Shown here: positions 63,501 through 64,000 of the stretch, piece after piece | Position numbering within the stretch: the first letter of the stretch is position 1 | Layout of the letters: every line of letters begins with the position of its first letter | From: Chromobotia macracanthus | Lineage: Eukaryota; Chordata; Actinopteri; Cypriniformes; Botiidae | NCBI GenBank assembly: GCA_036877525.1 | Contig: JAZGTH010000073.1 | Coordinates: 620,001 to 684,000, forward strand | Length of the DNA: 64,000 bases | Direction of reading: 5' to 3' | Translations under genes and position numbers: made by a program | The notes under the pieces: generated by a model | The model's database searches: none | Told to the model about the DNA's origin: nothing | The model's input: only the letters and a program-made list of their open reading frames with translations

Positions 63501-64000
63501 TGTGATTTAAGAGTGAGGAATTAGTGGCTCTTTTCTTGAGACTAGGATGTAAGTGTTAATGCAGCAGTAGCTTCTTAGGATTTTTTTTTAGAGTTCACAT
63601 TGTTTATACGATTTTAATTAATATGCACCACAGCATACTCTGATCTAACCAACATCTGCAAATCTTAAATCATTACAAATAACAGTTTTCTGGCAATGTA
63701 CATTCTGTTGCATTTCTGTAAAGCAGCTTTGTACAATATGTTTTGTAAAAAACGCTATACAAAAAAATGTCAATTGAACTTTTATTTAATATGCACACTT
63801 TTTTTCTAATAGTTACGTTAGAAATGGCGGGCATGGATTTGTTTGCCTGATCAGGTGTATCAACATTTAACTCTGCATGTTTAATTTTCTAATATGTTTT
63901 TTGTGTTTTAACATCAGTTGGCACACCCCTCATAAAAAAAGTAATTGCATGACTTTTGTGGATCCTTTATGTATTTCTGGTTATCTTCCCATTGCCAGAA
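60581..64000 (+). other. Presumed intron 1 of the downstream gene
   Basis: About 3.4 kb without a convincing exon on either strand. A repeat-like string (GTAAAGCAGCTTTGTACAATA followed by GTAAAAAACGCTATACAAA) occurs near 63718-63770. Confidence 0.45.
63718..63776. repeat. Short dispersed fish repeat end
   Basis: GTAAAGCAGCTTTGTACAAT and AACGCTATACAAAAAAATG resemble a tail motif shared by many teleost dispersed repeats. No element boundaries could be set. Confidence 0.35.

Overview
This window is nuclear DNA from a ray-finned fish, most likely an otophysan/cyprinid-type teleost. It has GT-AG introns of 80 bp to several kb, vertebrate exon-domain organisation, long (TA)n, (CA)n and (CT)n microsatellites, DANA/HE1-like tRNA-derived SINEs and Angel/hAT-like short DNA elements. 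The clade call is inference from repeat types and protein similarity.

Layout, left to right. (1) Positions 116-6765, minus strand: most of a SmgGDS (rap1gds1-like) armadillo-repeat gene. Twelve coding exons are in perfect phase and the 3' end runs off the left edge. It resembles the short SmgGDS-558 form and is clearly diverged from mammalian RAP1GDS1. (2) Positions 6766-13841: about 7 kb of intergenic DNA with microsatellites and two CTCF-like motifs. (3) Positions 13976-15244, plus: chchd1 (mitochondrial ribosomal protein mS37), three exons, 120 aa. (4) Positions 17311-17656, minus: terminal exon plus poly(A) signal of an unidentified gene. (5) Positions 22677-30390, plus: a neurotrypsin (prss12-like) gene encoding a kringle, four SRCR domains and a trypsin-like protease; the signal-peptide exon was not found. 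(6) Positions 33851-58220, plus: complete zswim8 coding region, 26 exons, 1920 aa. (7) Positions ~60385-60580, plus: a non-coding first exon with a strong donor for a gene continuing beyond the right edge; ndst2 is the best synteny guess.

The genes do not form one pathway. SmgGDS is a GTPase exchange factor/chaperone, CHCHD1 a mitoribosomal protein, neurotrypsin a secreted synaptic protease and ZSWIM8 a Cullin-RING ligase adaptor for target-directed microRNA decay. The synteny is informative. CHCHD1-ZSWIM8-NDST2 is a human 10q22 order, whereas PRSS12 and RAP1GDS1 map to human 4q, where PRSS12 sits near NDST3/4, SEC24D and SYNPO2, paralogs of the 10q genes NDST2, SEC24C and SYNPO2L. The simplest reading is that this fish locus keeps prss12 and rap1gds1 ohnologs lost from the mammalian 10q copy. 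I see no new defence-like or operon-like system; the most unusual items are these diverged ohnologs and the unidentified minus-strand gene.
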